Of a stretch of DNA of 64,000 bases, positions 17,941 through 26,726 are shown piece after piece. This DNA is from an uncultured Erythrobacter sp. (GTDB taxonomy: Bacteria > Pseudomonadota > Alphaproteobacteria > Sphingomonadales > Sphingomonadaceae). Positions within the stretch are counted from its first letter, which is position 1; the number at the start of each line of letters is the position of its first letter. Location: positions 1,974,387-2,038,386 of the forward strand of contig NZ_CANMIJ010000001.1 of the NCBI RefSeq assembly GCF_947497915.1, written 5' to 3'. A model generated the notes under the pieces. It saw nothing but the letters and a program-made list of their open reading frames with translations. It ran no database searches and was not told the origin of the DNA. The position numbers were made by a program, and so were the translations under genes.

Positions 17941-20053
17941 ACGTTCCCCCCTCATCCAGATTGTCCAAGCGATTGATCAAATTCAATAGCGCCAAATCAG
18001 CAGGGTGGCCAGCGACCACCTCTGCCACCAATTGCGTTGCTTTAGCAGGGTCGGTTCCGGCAAGATTGGAAGATTCCGCCAATTTTTCGCGATCTTCGGC
18101 CGGGAAGCCAGGTGCAGGCTCGAAAATATCGACCGGCTGCGCACGTCCGCGCAGCCGCACCCGCCCCATCGCACGCCACCAATCAAGGCCAGACCGCTCG
18201 GCAAACTCACGGCTTGCCATGACGGATGATTGCAGCGCCTTATTGGCTGCCTCCAATCGGGCGGCAGTGTTCATACTGTCGCCAAGCGCGGTGTATTGAA
18301 TGCGGGTCTCCCCGCCAAAATTCCCGATGACAGCTTCGCCGTAGTGGAGGCCGACGCGGGTTTTGCCGATCTTTGGAAGGTTCGGATCCATCGCCGCGAC
18401 TTCTTTACGAAATGCTTCGCCTGCCTCCCAAATGGCGTATCCTGCCTTGGCCGCACGCTCTGCATCGTCCGCCCGAGCAATCGGTGCGCCCCAAAAGGCA
18501 ACAACCGCGTCGCCAACAAATTTATCGATCACTCCGCCATGTTCGAGCACGACATTGCTGAGCATTTCCAAGTAACGATTGAGCAGTTTTGCGACCATTT
18601 CCGGCTCGATCGCGTGGCTCATTTTGGTGAAGCCTTCGAGATCGGAGAACATCACATAGATGGCGCGTTTTTCCCCGCCCAAGGACAGCAATTCAGGTCT
18701 GTCGATAATCTGCTGGGCAATGTCGCGCGGAATATATTTGCCGAGAGCACCAGTCGCAAAATTGCGCTGTTTCCGGCCAACCGAGCGCGCAGCGGCGGTG
18801 ACAGCGGTAAAGGCGACGATCCAACCGACAAGCCAGCCGACGGCGGGCAATCCATATGTATCGACATCGCGAACTTGAAGGAGGACTGGCAAACCGACAA
18901 AGAGAACGCCCATAACAAGTAATAACGGCACCAGCCTCCGCGCGGGCCATTCTAGCAGCGCAGTCAGAACGGCCGTCAGCACGACAATCACCGCCATCAG
19001 CCACAATATCCCAGACGATATCTGCGGCATCACCCGGCCATCCAGCATCTGAGAAATCATTTCAGCGTGGACGGAAATCCCGGGCGGTTCTTTACCTGTG
19101 ATCGATGTAAAGGACGTTTCTACACGGTCATAATCGACAATTTCCCCGCCGATTAGAACGTATTTCCCTTCGATAGCTTCGGCAAAGAATGGGATCACCT
19201 CAGGATCGAGATCGACGAATGCGGATATATCGAGCGACTGGAATAACGGCACGGAATCGTTTTCGTCCCCGCCTTCCTCTGCGCCTTCATTCTGTTGCTC
19301 TTCATACAAGCTCCGGCGGTATTCAATTGCGCCGGTGTAGTCTGCAAACGGTTCAAAAGGGCCTCCTGCATCTTCGAGCATTGCGCGTGCCAGAACTGGC
19401 GGGAGGTTTGCCTCGATGCTGGGCCAGACACGGGTCGCGCCAAAAGTGTTGTCGAGCCTGACGCTAGCAGGCCGAGCATTCGTTCCGTCGAGTGCACTGA
19501 GAAATTCCCTGAGATATTGCTCCTGCTCCCAGAAGATATTGTCTTCGTTCGTTGCGACTTCCGCGTAACCGACCGCCGTGGGCGTTTGCATGCCGCGCAA
19601 AACTTCGATCAGGTCCTCATCCTCATCCTGCGGCTGATCGAACAGAATATCGATCCCGATGGCTTTGGGGTTCATCTGATCGAGATTGAGCAATGCCTCG
19701 GCCAGCATGTCGCGCGGCAGCGGAGATCGTTTGCGAGCAGCCATCAGGGTTTGATCGGTAAAGACCACCATGATGACGCGGTCATCTTGCTCCACGAGAT
19801 CAGCGGCAAAATAGCTGCGCAGATCATAAACCGCGCGCTCTGCCGCGTTGGTCAGCGGCGTTGGCTCCTCACCATCGGGCAGAACCCAGCTAAAACGCGC
19901 GATGAAAATGGCAAACGCGACCAGAACAATTGTCGCCAATATCTGGATGGTCCCAGCCTCGCGCACGTTACGCCAGCCCCGATGAAGCAGCTGCATGCCC
20001 CATGGCGGCTGCTTGCCAGCATCAGACCTATTGTCGGGTCCTGTGTCAGACAT
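17927..20053 (-). CDS. CHASE2-domain receptor adenylate cyclase (class III)
   Basis: The 708-residue inner-membrane protein has one membrane helix (about 36-56), then a periplasmic CHASE2 domain (about 62-330; AIGIDILFDQP and the later KYVLIGGEIVDYDR are typical). Three more helices follow (about 345-425), then a class III cyclase domain (about 445-640). Metal-binding aspartates lie in FSDLEGFT and DKFVGDAVVAF. The Lys of DKFVGD and the Asp of TALGDSMNTAARLE fit ATP rather than GTP use, and the Asn-Arg transition-state pair is present in MNTAARLE. It therefore probably makes cAMP in answer to a periplasmic cue. It is upstream of the FecR-like partner. Cyclic-nucleotide-binding domains and a CpdA-like phosphodiesterase are encoded within 20 kb, which suggests a local circuit, though cAMP would also diffuse to a global Crp. 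Confidence 0.88.
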   Translation of the reverse strand: MSDTGPDNRSDAGKQPPWGMQLLHRGWRNVREAGTIQILATIVLVAFAIFIARFSWVLPDGEEPTPLTNAAERAVYDLRSYFAADLVEQDDRVIMVVFTDQTLMAARKRSPLPRDMLAEALLNLDQMNPKAIGIDILFDQPQDEDEDLIEVLRGMQTPTAVGYAEVATNEDNIFWEQEQYLREFLSALDGTNARPASVRLDNTFGATRVWPSIEANLPPVLARAMLEDAGGPFEPFADYTGAIEYRRSLYEEQQNEGAEEGGDENDSVPLFQSLDISAFVDLDPEVIPFFAEAIEGKYVLIGGEIVDYDRVETSFTSITGKEPPGISVHAEMISQMLDGRVMPQISSGILWLMAVIVVLTAVLTALLEWPARRLVPLLLVMGVLFVGLPVLLQVRDVDTYGLPAVGWLVGWIVAFTAVTAAARSVGRKQRNFATGALGKYIPRDIAQQIIDRPELLSLGGEKRAIYVMFSDLEGFTKMSHAIEPEMVAKLLNRYLEMLSNVVLEHGGVIDKFVGDAVVAFWGAPIARADDAERAAKAGYAIWEAGEAFRKEVAAMDPNLPKIGKTRVGLHYGEAVIGNFGGETRIQYTALGDSMNTAARLEAANKALQSSVMASREFAERSGLDWWRAMGRVRLRGRAQPVDIFEPAPGFPAEDREKLAESSNLAGTDPAKATQLVAEVVAGHPADLALLNLINRLDNLDEGGTYVLG

Positions 20054-20627
20054 TGTCCCGCATACCCCCCGATATCGCGCCTAAAAACGTAGAAAGCTGC
20101 CGAAGTCTGATTGCCCAAAACCCCCTGCATTTCATGCTGAGACCACGATACGAGAATTGCCGGAGAACTCAAGAATGCAGCCTGACCGTTCGGTAATTAT
20201 TAACCAATAAATCAACGACTAAAATCTGAGCCATGGTTAATTTCGCGGTAACTTTCGCGGACCGCCTGCTCCGCAATTCTTGGCGCATGCGTCACGCGTC
20301 CAGAAACGTTAACCATGTAAACTGATGTAACCAATAAATAGTTATTATACAACGCTTTACGTGCATTTCTTTGAATGCAAAACTATCGAGTTTTTTGTCT
20401 GTAGCAGTCGTTTTCTGACACCAGGTGGGAAGGCTTTTATGCCTTCAAACCAGATCAGGTTGAATTGTAAACTACTGTCAAACTTCGCGGAATTATAGAA
20501 TTCGTTAACCAATTGCGGCGACTTGAGACGTCGTAAATTCACGTAGGGCTCGCATAGCAACTTACCGAATGGTCGGGAGCAGCGGGCAACTTACGAACGA
20601 AAAAAGAAACAGGAACTGGGCGCAGCA
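20054..20627. promoter_or_regulatory. 574-base AT-rich regulatory gap with repeated TTAACC sites
   Basis: No gene is supported here. TTAACC or its complement occurs near 20200, 20235, 20309 and 20503. TAACCAATAAAT is repeated at 20201-20212 and 20328-20339. CATGGTTAA (20232-20240) and TTAACCATG (20309-20317) form a 9-bp inverted repeat, and TTTCGCGG is doubled at 20241 and 20253. TTAACCAT-like half sites are typical of CtrA in alphaproteobacteria. A hairpin GAAGGC-TTTTAT-GCCTTC lies near 20430. The region serves divergent genes, the cyclase (minus) and the DUF11 operon (plus). Confidence 0.5.
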
Positions 20628-22280
20628 ATGCAAAGCACATTTGAGATAGGCCAAGGAGGCAAGCGATTGATCGGCAAGGCTGGCGCCTATGCCGTAGCGC
20701 TTATGCTTGCGAGTGCTTCATTTGCGCCGCACGTGGCGCAGGCACAATCGCAAACCCAAACCACTACCACACCGGCAGTCGCCGACTCATTCGTCATTCC
20801 CGACGGCGTAGAACAAATAACCATTACAGCTCAAGGCGGATCAGGCGGCAATCGCACGTCCGCGCCTGGTGGCGGTGGAGCCACCGTGGTTGGTACTTTC
20901 GCAGTCTCACCTGGCGATACGATCTATTTTATTGTCGGCGAAAAAGGTGAAAGCGGTAGCGCCAATGATGCTGGCGGCGGCGGCTCGACGGGCGTCTTCA
21001 TTAATTCAACTCTCGTTATGGTCGCTGGCGGTGGCGGCGGCGCTGATAACACCGGCGGTGTCGCTGTCGGCGGCGCGTCGAGTCTTGCTGGATTGGGTAG
21101 CGGCGGCGGCTCGGGCTGTACTGCCATACCAGGTGGAACTGGCGGCAATGGCGGGCCGGGCGGCGGATTGATCCCGGCCGGCTGTAACAATGGCATAAAC
21201 GGCGGATCCGGCGGCGGCGGTATCCTTTCGCCAGGACAAGTCGGCGGCGGTTTAGCCGGTGGCGGCGGTGCCGCTGATCTTAACCCTCTTGATGGATTGA
21301 CTGTCGCTCAAGGCGGCGCAGCAGGCCGCCCAGATGCCTCACCGGGTCGGCGCGGCGGTGCAGGCTTCACTGGCGGCGGCGGTTCGCAAGATCGCGAATC
21401 CGGCGGCGGCGGCGGCTATAGCGGCGGCGCGGGCGGCAACCCAAGCAGCAAACCGGGCGGCGGCGGCTCATTTCTTGATAGCTCAGCCCTAAGCGGGACA
21501 ATCACGGCTGGACCAGACGCAACCGACACAGGCAACGGGCTGGTCACATTTGATTACGAGCTTCCCGGCCTCGTCACCAAGAAAACTCTGCTCTCATCCG
21601 ACGCGACCCCTCCCGTCGGAAGTACAGTCTCATTCCTAATCACGGTATCCGTCGAAACTGAGACTGGCGGCTTCTTCTCGAACATTAGCCTAACCGATGC
21701 TCTTCCAGCAGGACTGACGCCAACCGCAAACCACGGCACTGTCAGTCAAGGCTCATACGCCGCAGGCACAGGCTTCTGGGACATCGGATTCCTAGGCGCA
21801 AATGATACAGCAACGCTGCTCGTCGAAGGAGTGGTCAACAACGATCAATACGGCAACACTATTACCAACACGACCACCGCCGCGACGAGTTCAACTCAGC
21901 CGGACAACTCAACAGTTGGTGATGATCTGACCGAAACCGTCGTCGTCACAACCGTTGTCGATCTTTCGCTCACGAAAACCAACACGCCGGGCGTGAACGG
22001 AGAGGTCGATCAGGCCGACGATGCCGTCACAAGCGGCGAAACAACGACCTACACCACCACAATAACAAACAATGGACCCGATCCAGCAATCGGCGCGATC
22101 GTCACAGACGCGCCGGGAGCAGGCATCACCTGCGATGGATCAGCCCCTGTGACCATAACCGGTGACGGCGTTCCTGCCGGCTCTTTTACTTTTTCCGATC
22201 TTTCGGGCGCGGGGATCGCTCTCGGAACTCTTTCAAACGGTCAAACGACCACGCTAACTTACTCTTGCCAGGTGAACTAA
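20628..22280 (+). CDS. Secreted glycine-rich protein with C-terminal DUF11 domains
   Basis: The 550-residue protein has a signal peptide (about 1-40, ending HVAQAQ). A short Thr-rich linker and a glycine-rich domain (about 55-300) follow, with many GGGG runs, as in glycine-rich surface proteins of the Gly_rich family. Two DUF11-type beta-sandwich domains (about 312-440 and 445-550) bear the hallmarks TNNGPDPAIGAIVTDAPGAG and LPAGLTPTANHGTV. DUF11 domains occur in large cell-surface and S-layer-associated proteins and may form isopeptide-stabilised stalks. It is the first gene of a four-gene run; the next start follows its stop by one base. A structural or adhesive surface role is inferred, with no catalytic motif seen. 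Confidence 0.75.
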   Translation: MQSTFEIGQGGKRLIGKAGAYAVALMLASASFAPHVAQAQSQTQTTTTPAVADSFVIPDGVEQITITAQGGSGGNRTSAPGGGGATVVGTFAVSPGDTIYFIVGEKGESGSANDAGGGGSTGVFINSTLVMVAGGGGGADNTGGVAVGGASSLAGLGSGGGSGCTAIPGGTGGNGGPGGGLIPAGCNNGINGGSGGGGILSPGQVGGGLAGGGGAADLNPLDGLTVAQGGAAGRPDASPGRRGGAGFTGGGGSQDRESGGGGGYSGGAGGNPSSKPGGGGSFLDSSALSGTITAGPDATDTGNGLVTFDYELPGLVTKKTLLSSDATPPVGSTVSFLITVSVETETGGFFSNISLTDALPAGLTPTANHGTVSQGSYAAGTGFWDIGFLGANDTATLLVEGVVNNDQYGNTITNTTTAATSSTQPDNSTVGDDLTETVVVTTVVDLSLTKTNTPGVNGEVDQADDAVTSGETTTYTTTITNNGPDPAIGAIVTDAPGAGITCDGSAPVTITGDGVPAGSFTFSDLSGAGIALGTLSNGQTTTLTYSCQVN

Positions 22281-22281
22281 C

Positions 22282-24486
22282 ATGATGACTTTGAACAATA
22301 TCTCAGCTGATAAATACGCTGTTTCGAAAGCGCCAGGCCTGCCAGTGGCTCGTATGCTGACCAGCGCGCTCCCATTTGTGGCTCTCGCCGTCCCAGGCGC
22401 AGCCTATGCACAAACAGCAGAAAACACTGCGACCATATCGGCCCCAGCCGGCGCAACCGACAGCGATCTGAGCAACAACTCTGCAACTGATAGCGATACC
22501 GTTTTCGCCGATATCATTGCGCGGCCTGACGACTTCACGGGTACACCGATCCTTTCAACCGGCGGCACAACAGCGACTGTCTTTACAAACGATACGCTGA
22601 ACGGCGCAGGTTTTGCAGATGCCGACGTCCGCGTCACAATCCTCGACGATGACGGATTGACCGGTGTTACCATCGCATCGGACGGAACGCTCACTGTTCC
22701 AAGCGGTACGACACCGGGGACGTACGAAGTACGTTACCAGATTTGTGAAGACGCCAATCCGACCAACTGTGCCGATGCTCTTGCGACGATCCTCGTTGGC
22801 GGCGTGGCCGATCTGGTCACCGCTAAGACGCTTGTTTCGAGCACGGCCGAACCGGGCGTTGGCGATACGGTCACATTCCAGATCGTTGTCACCAACAATG
22901 GCGATGATGATGCAACCAACGTCTCGCTCACAGACAGCCTGCCAGCTGGCCTCACGCCGACCACCAATAACGGCAATGTCACAGCTGGTACTTACACCGC
23001 TGGAACGGGCGTCTGGGATATCGGCAGCCTTGCCGACGGTGCATCAGCAACTCTGACCATTGAAGGTGTTGTGAACGCCGGTACTGAAAGTACATCGATC
23101 ACCAACACGACCACAGCTGCAACGGGCGACCAAACCGATCCGACACCTGTTGGCGATGATCTGGTTGAAACAGTAACAGTCATCAACACCATCATCGCGA
23201 ATAACGATGATTTCTCGGGCACGCCGATCCTTTCGACAGGCGGCAGCACAGCAACCGTGTTCACCGACGACACGCTGAACGGTGCAGGCTTTGCCGACAC
23301 CGCAGTTATCGCCACGATCACCGACGATGATGGCCTGAGCGGCGTAACAATTGCCAATGACGGTACGCTTAGCGTTCCAGCTGGCGCAACGCCGGGAACG
23401 TACAACGTTGAATACCAAATCTGTGAAGCAGCAGACACTGATAACTGCGATACTGCGATTGCAATCGTGGTCGTCGGCGGCGTTGCGGATCTGCAGACCG
23501 TCAAGACCCTGGCATCGGCAACGGCCGAACCTGGAGTTGGCGATACTGTCACATTCGAGATTGTTGTCACCAACAATGGCGGCGATGGTGCGACTAACAT
23601 CTCCCTCACAGACAGTCTGCCAGCTGGCCTGACCGCGACTGCCAATAACGGTAACGTCACGGCAGGTACCTACACTGTTGGCACTGGCGTGTGGACCATC
23701 CCGGCGCTTGCAAACGGCGCCTCTGCGACGCTGACCATCGAAGGTGTTGTGAACGCTGGTACTGAAGGTACGCCGATCACCAACACGACAACTGCGGCAA
23801 CCGCGGATCAGAACGATCCGACCATTGTAGGCGATGACCTTGATGAAACCGTCACTGTCATCAACACTATCATTGCGAACGATGATGACTTCACTGGCAC
23901 CGCGATCCCATCAACCGGCGGAACGACGCCAACCGTATTCACTGATGATACCCTTAATGGCGCATCGTTCGTTCCGACTGATGTAATTGCAACGATTGTC
24001 AATGATGACGGCCTGACCGGGGTGACTATCAACCCGGATGGTTCGATCAGCGTACCTGCTGGTTCAACGCCTGGCACGTATTCTGTCGTTTACCAAATCT
24101 GTGAAGCTGCCGACACAGACAATTGCGATGATGCAGTTGTCGAAATTACCGTGGGCGCTGTGGTTGACCTTTCGATCACCAAGACGAACACCGCCGGCGT
24201 CAACGGCAATGTTGACCAAGCGAACGATACCGTCACATCGGGCCAATCGGTCACCTACACTCTGGTCGTCAGCAACGCTGGACCAGATGCGGCGACTGGC
24301 GCGCTCTTGCGAGATGTACCGGGTGCAGGCTTGACCTGTCCGGTCACCAATCCGGTGAGCTTTGCAGGCGATGGTACACCAGCTGGCACATTCACAATCG
24401 CCGATCTGATCGGCCCGGGCATCGCGCTGGGCACTCTGATCGCGGGCGAAGCGGCCACCATCACTTACACCTGCACGGTCGATTGA
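22282..24486 (+). CDS. Secreted DUF11-repeat surface protein
   Basis: The 734-residue acidic protein has an exported N-terminus (hydrophobic segment about 24-42, cleavage near AYAQ). The rest is repeated beta-sandwich units. Each unit pairs a module with DDFSGTPILSTGG and DDDGLSGVTI with a DUF11 module carrying VTNNG and SLTDSLPAGLT. The last DUF11 (ending ITYTCTVD) closely resembles the end of the preceding protein (TLTYSCQVN), which suggests gene duplication. There are few cysteines, mostly in QICE..DNCD pairs that could form disulfides. It is one base from the gene before and its stop overlaps the frame of the next. The role is probably structural on the cell surface, alongside its two neighbours. 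Confidence 0.75.
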   Translation: MMTLNNISADKYAVSKAPGLPVARMLTSALPFVALAVPGAAYAQTAENTATISAPAGATDSDLSNNSATDSDTVFADIIARPDDFTGTPILSTGGTTATVFTNDTLNGAGFADADVRVTILDDDGLTGVTIASDGTLTVPSGTTPGTYEVRYQICEDANPTNCADALATILVGGVADLVTAKTLVSSTAEPGVGDTVTFQIVVTNNGDDDATNVSLTDSLPAGLTPTTNNGNVTAGTYTAGTGVWDIGSLADGASATLTIEGVVNAGTESTSITNTTTAATGDQTDPTPVGDDLVETVTVINTIIANNDDFSGTPILSTGGSTATVFTDDTLNGAGFADTAVIATITDDDGLSGVTIANDGTLSVPAGATPGTYNVEYQICEAADTDNCDTAIAIVVVGGVADLQTVKTLASATAEPGVGDTVTFEIVVTNNGGDGATNISLTDSLPAGLTATANNGNVTAGTYTVGTGVWTIPALANGASATLTIEGVVNAGTEGTPITNTTTAATADQNDPTIVGDDLDETVTVINTIIANDDDFTGTAIPSTGGTTPTVFTDDTLNGASFVPTDVIATIVNDDGLTGVTINPDGSISVPAGSTPGTYSVVYQICEAADTDNCDDAVVEITVGAVVDLSITKTNTAGVNGNVDQANDTVTSGQSVTYTLVVSNAGPDAATGALLRDVPGAGLTCPVTNPVSFAGDGTPAGTFTIADLIGPGIALGTLIAGEAATITYTCTVD
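22516..24160 (+). repeat. Tandem repeat of 678-base period inside the DUF11 protein gene
   Basis: Equivalent codons of the DDF.GT.I.STGG motif fall at 22534, 23212 and 23890, exactly 678 bases (226 codons) apart. The DNA of units one and two is closely similar over their whole length; the third is shortened and runs into a different C-terminal DUF11 domain. Such repeats can gain or lose units by recombination. Confidence 0.8.
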
Positions 24487-24515
24487 TCCTAAGCGAGCGA
24501 ACAGGCGGATTACCG

Positions 24516-26726
24516 ATGTACACCTCACCAAACATATCTGGTTTGCCCGGCAACCCGCTTCGGGGGATGCTGACGAGCATCCTCCCGTTCCTCGCGATCG
24601 CGACGCCCGGCTTGGTTATGGCAGCTGTTGTAACCAACACCGCGTCGATCAGCGCGCCCGATGGCGTGGCTGATGTGAATGCCGCTAACAATACGGCGGT
24701 AGACACCGACGTTCTGCTCCAAGAAATCACGGCGTCGAACGATACCGCGATTGATGTGGAGCCGGGCACGGTTGGTGTAATCAATGTCTTTGACGGCGAC
24801 ACAATTGGCGGTGTTCAGGCCGATCCAAGCAATGCGACGGTTGCGCTCGCAGATGGGTCCACATTGCCGCCTGGCCTTACGTTTGATCCGGCAACAGGTC
24901 TGGTCGATGTCGCACCTGATGCGGCTGTTGGCGACTACATTTTTGATTATGATATCTGCCAGATCGACGCACCGGATAACTGCGAAACAGCGACCGTTTC
25001 GATATCAGTCGTTCCGCCTGCTTCTTTGCTTTCCGGCACGGTGTATTTTGATGCCAACACCGACCGTGAACTCGGTGCTGACGAAGAACGGCTGGAAGGC
25101 TGGACTGTCGAAGTGCGTAACGGCGATACTGTTGTTGCCACAGCAGTTACCGACGCAGACGGCTATTACGAGTTTCCGGATCTGGATGCGAACGCGACCT
25201 ATACAATCGTATTCCGCAACCCGTTGAACGGTGTCGTTTACGAGAGCATTTCGGGCGTCCAGTTGCGCGATTCTTCGACGCTTCCTGACCAGAACCTGCC
25301 GATCGATCCATCAGGCGTAGTGTACGATTCCATTACCCGTGCACCAGTGGCCGGAGCGGTGCTCACACTGGTAGACGGCATGGGCAATCCCCTGCCCGAC
25401 GATTGCCTGATCGACGCCTCGCAGCAGAATCAGGTCACATCGACGACCGGTGATTACCGTTTTGACGTCGTGCCGGGCGCCGCAGCTGCCTGCCCGGTTG
25501 GCGAAACACAATATGCGATCCTAGTGGCTCCGCCAGCTGGATACAGCTTCATCTCTACGGTCATTGCGCCGCAAGCAGGATCGTTGGATCCGACGGGCCT
25601 TGGAGATCCTTTCCTTGTGGATACGATGCGAACCGCACCGCAAACCACGAACCCCAACTATTTCCTCTCGTTTGAGCTGGAGACCGGCGATCCGGACGTG
25701 ATCAACAATCACATTCCGATTGATCCGTTCCTGACGCGCGGCGATCTGATCGTCACCAAAACCTCGACGAAACGCTCTGCCAGCACTGGTGATCTTGTTC
25801 CGTACGAAATCACTGTGCGCAATGAAGAACAATTCCGCCGCGACGATATCGACGTGGTTGACGTTCTGCCGGCAGGCATGACCTATGTTGCGGGCAGCGC
25901 AAGCGCCAACGGCGTCGCACTTGAACCAGAGCAAGCCAATGGTAACCGTGAGCTTGTCTGGCGGGATCAGGTTATCCCTGCAAATGGCTCCGTTCGTTAC
26001 AACCTGACGTTGATCGTCGGTGCCGGCATCACTGAAGGTCAGGCGGTCAACACCGGCCTTGCCGAAAATGACGCAGGCGACGAAATTTCAAACCGCGGCA
26101 CGGCCACGGTTTCGATCACGCCAAGCACTCTGTTCGATTGTGCCGAGCTGATCGGTCAGGTCTATGTCGATGCCAATGGCAACGGCTATCAAGACGAAGG
26201 CGAACGCGGCATTCCGTCCGTCCGTCTGGCGACTGTCAAAGGCGAACTGATCACAACGGACGAATACGGGCGTTATCACATCGCCTGTGCGTCTGTGCCG
26301 GATGCACGCATCGGGTCGAACTATGTCCTGAAACTCGACACCGCCACCCTGCCAGAAGGCTGGGCAATGACGACGGACAATCCGCGTTCCATCAGGCTCA
26401 CTCGAGGCAAAATGGGCGAGCTCAACTTTGGCGCGGCCCTCGCGCTTCAGGCGAGCATGCAATTCTCAGCCAATGCCTTTGGTCCAGACGGTGAACTTCG
26501 CGCTGTTAACACAGCCGAGCTTCAGAAGTTTGCGACCGAGCGCGACGGGGCCACCATTATCCGCGCCATCTACTTGATCGATGGCTCCGAAACTTCGGAG
26601 CAGATCACAGCCCGGATTTCCAAAATCAAGGCCGCCATCGAGGCCGCCTTCGCAGCGGGGGACAGCGACGTTGCGCCTGTCATTCAGGTCCACGCCGTCG
26701 CCAATTCCAAAGCGGGAGAGCAATAA
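24516..26726 (+). CDS. Secreted DUF11/SdrD B-like surface protein
   Basis: The protein is 736 residues from the ATG at 24516, which follows AGGCGG; a TTG at 24483 would add 11 residues and overlap the previous gene. A signal-like hydrophobic segment spans about 17-38. An N-terminal DUF11 fragment (NTASISAPDGVADVNAANNT) recurs in the preceding protein. A domain with D..GDYIFDYDICQIDAPDNC follows, then Cna-B/SdrD B-like domains (SGTVYFDANTDRELGADEERLEGW near 170; GQVYVDANGNGYQDEGERG near 540), which resemble calcium- or isopeptide-stabilised stalk domains. Between them is another DUF11 (RRDDIDVVDVLPAGMTYV). The C-terminal 150 residues are less repetitive. Its stop overlaps the start of the outer-membrane protein gene (TAATG), implying a shared assembly with that protein. 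Confidence 0.72.
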   Translation: MYTSPNISGLPGNPLRGMLTSILPFLAIATPGLVMAAVVTNTASISAPDGVADVNAANNTAVDTDVLLQEITASNDTAIDVEPGTVGVINVFDGDTIGGVQADPSNATVALADGSTLPPGLTFDPATGLVDVAPDAAVGDYIFDYDICQIDAPDNCETATVSISVVPPASLLSGTVYFDANTDRELGADEERLEGWTVEVRNGDTVVATAVTDADGYYEFPDLDANATYTIVFRNPLNGVVYESISGVQLRDSSTLPDQNLPIDPSGVVYDSITRAPVAGAVLTLVDGMGNPLPDDCLIDASQQNQVTSTTGDYRFDVVPGAAAACPVGETQYAILVAPPAGYSFISTVIAPQAGSLDPTGLGDPFLVDTMRTAPQTTNPNYFLSFELETGDPDVINNHIPIDPFLTRGDLIVTKTSTKRSASTGDLVPYEITVRNEEQFRRDDIDVVDVLPAGMTYVAGSASANGVALEPEQANGNRELVWRDQVIPANGSVRYNLTLIVGAGITEGQAVNTGLAENDAGDEISNRGTATVSITPSTLFDCAELIGQVYVDANGNGYQDEGERGIPSVRLATVKGELITTDEYGRYHIACASVPDARIGSNYVLKLDTATLPEGWAMTTDNPRSIRLTRGKMGELNFGAALALQASMQFSANAFGPDGELRAVNTAELQKFATERDGATIIRAIYLIDGSETSEQITARISKIKAAIEAAFAAGDSDVAPVIQVHAVANSKAGEQ

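Noticed and set aside
20400..20470. A riboswitch before the DUF11 operon
   Set aside because: Only a 6-bp hairpin is visible; the conserved cores of cobalamin, c-di-GMP or other riboswitches I know are not there.
20357..20560. A 67-codon minus-strand gene in the 574-base gap
   Set aside because: It has no ribosome binding site, no family match, and its frame crosses the repeat and hairpin region that looks regulatory.
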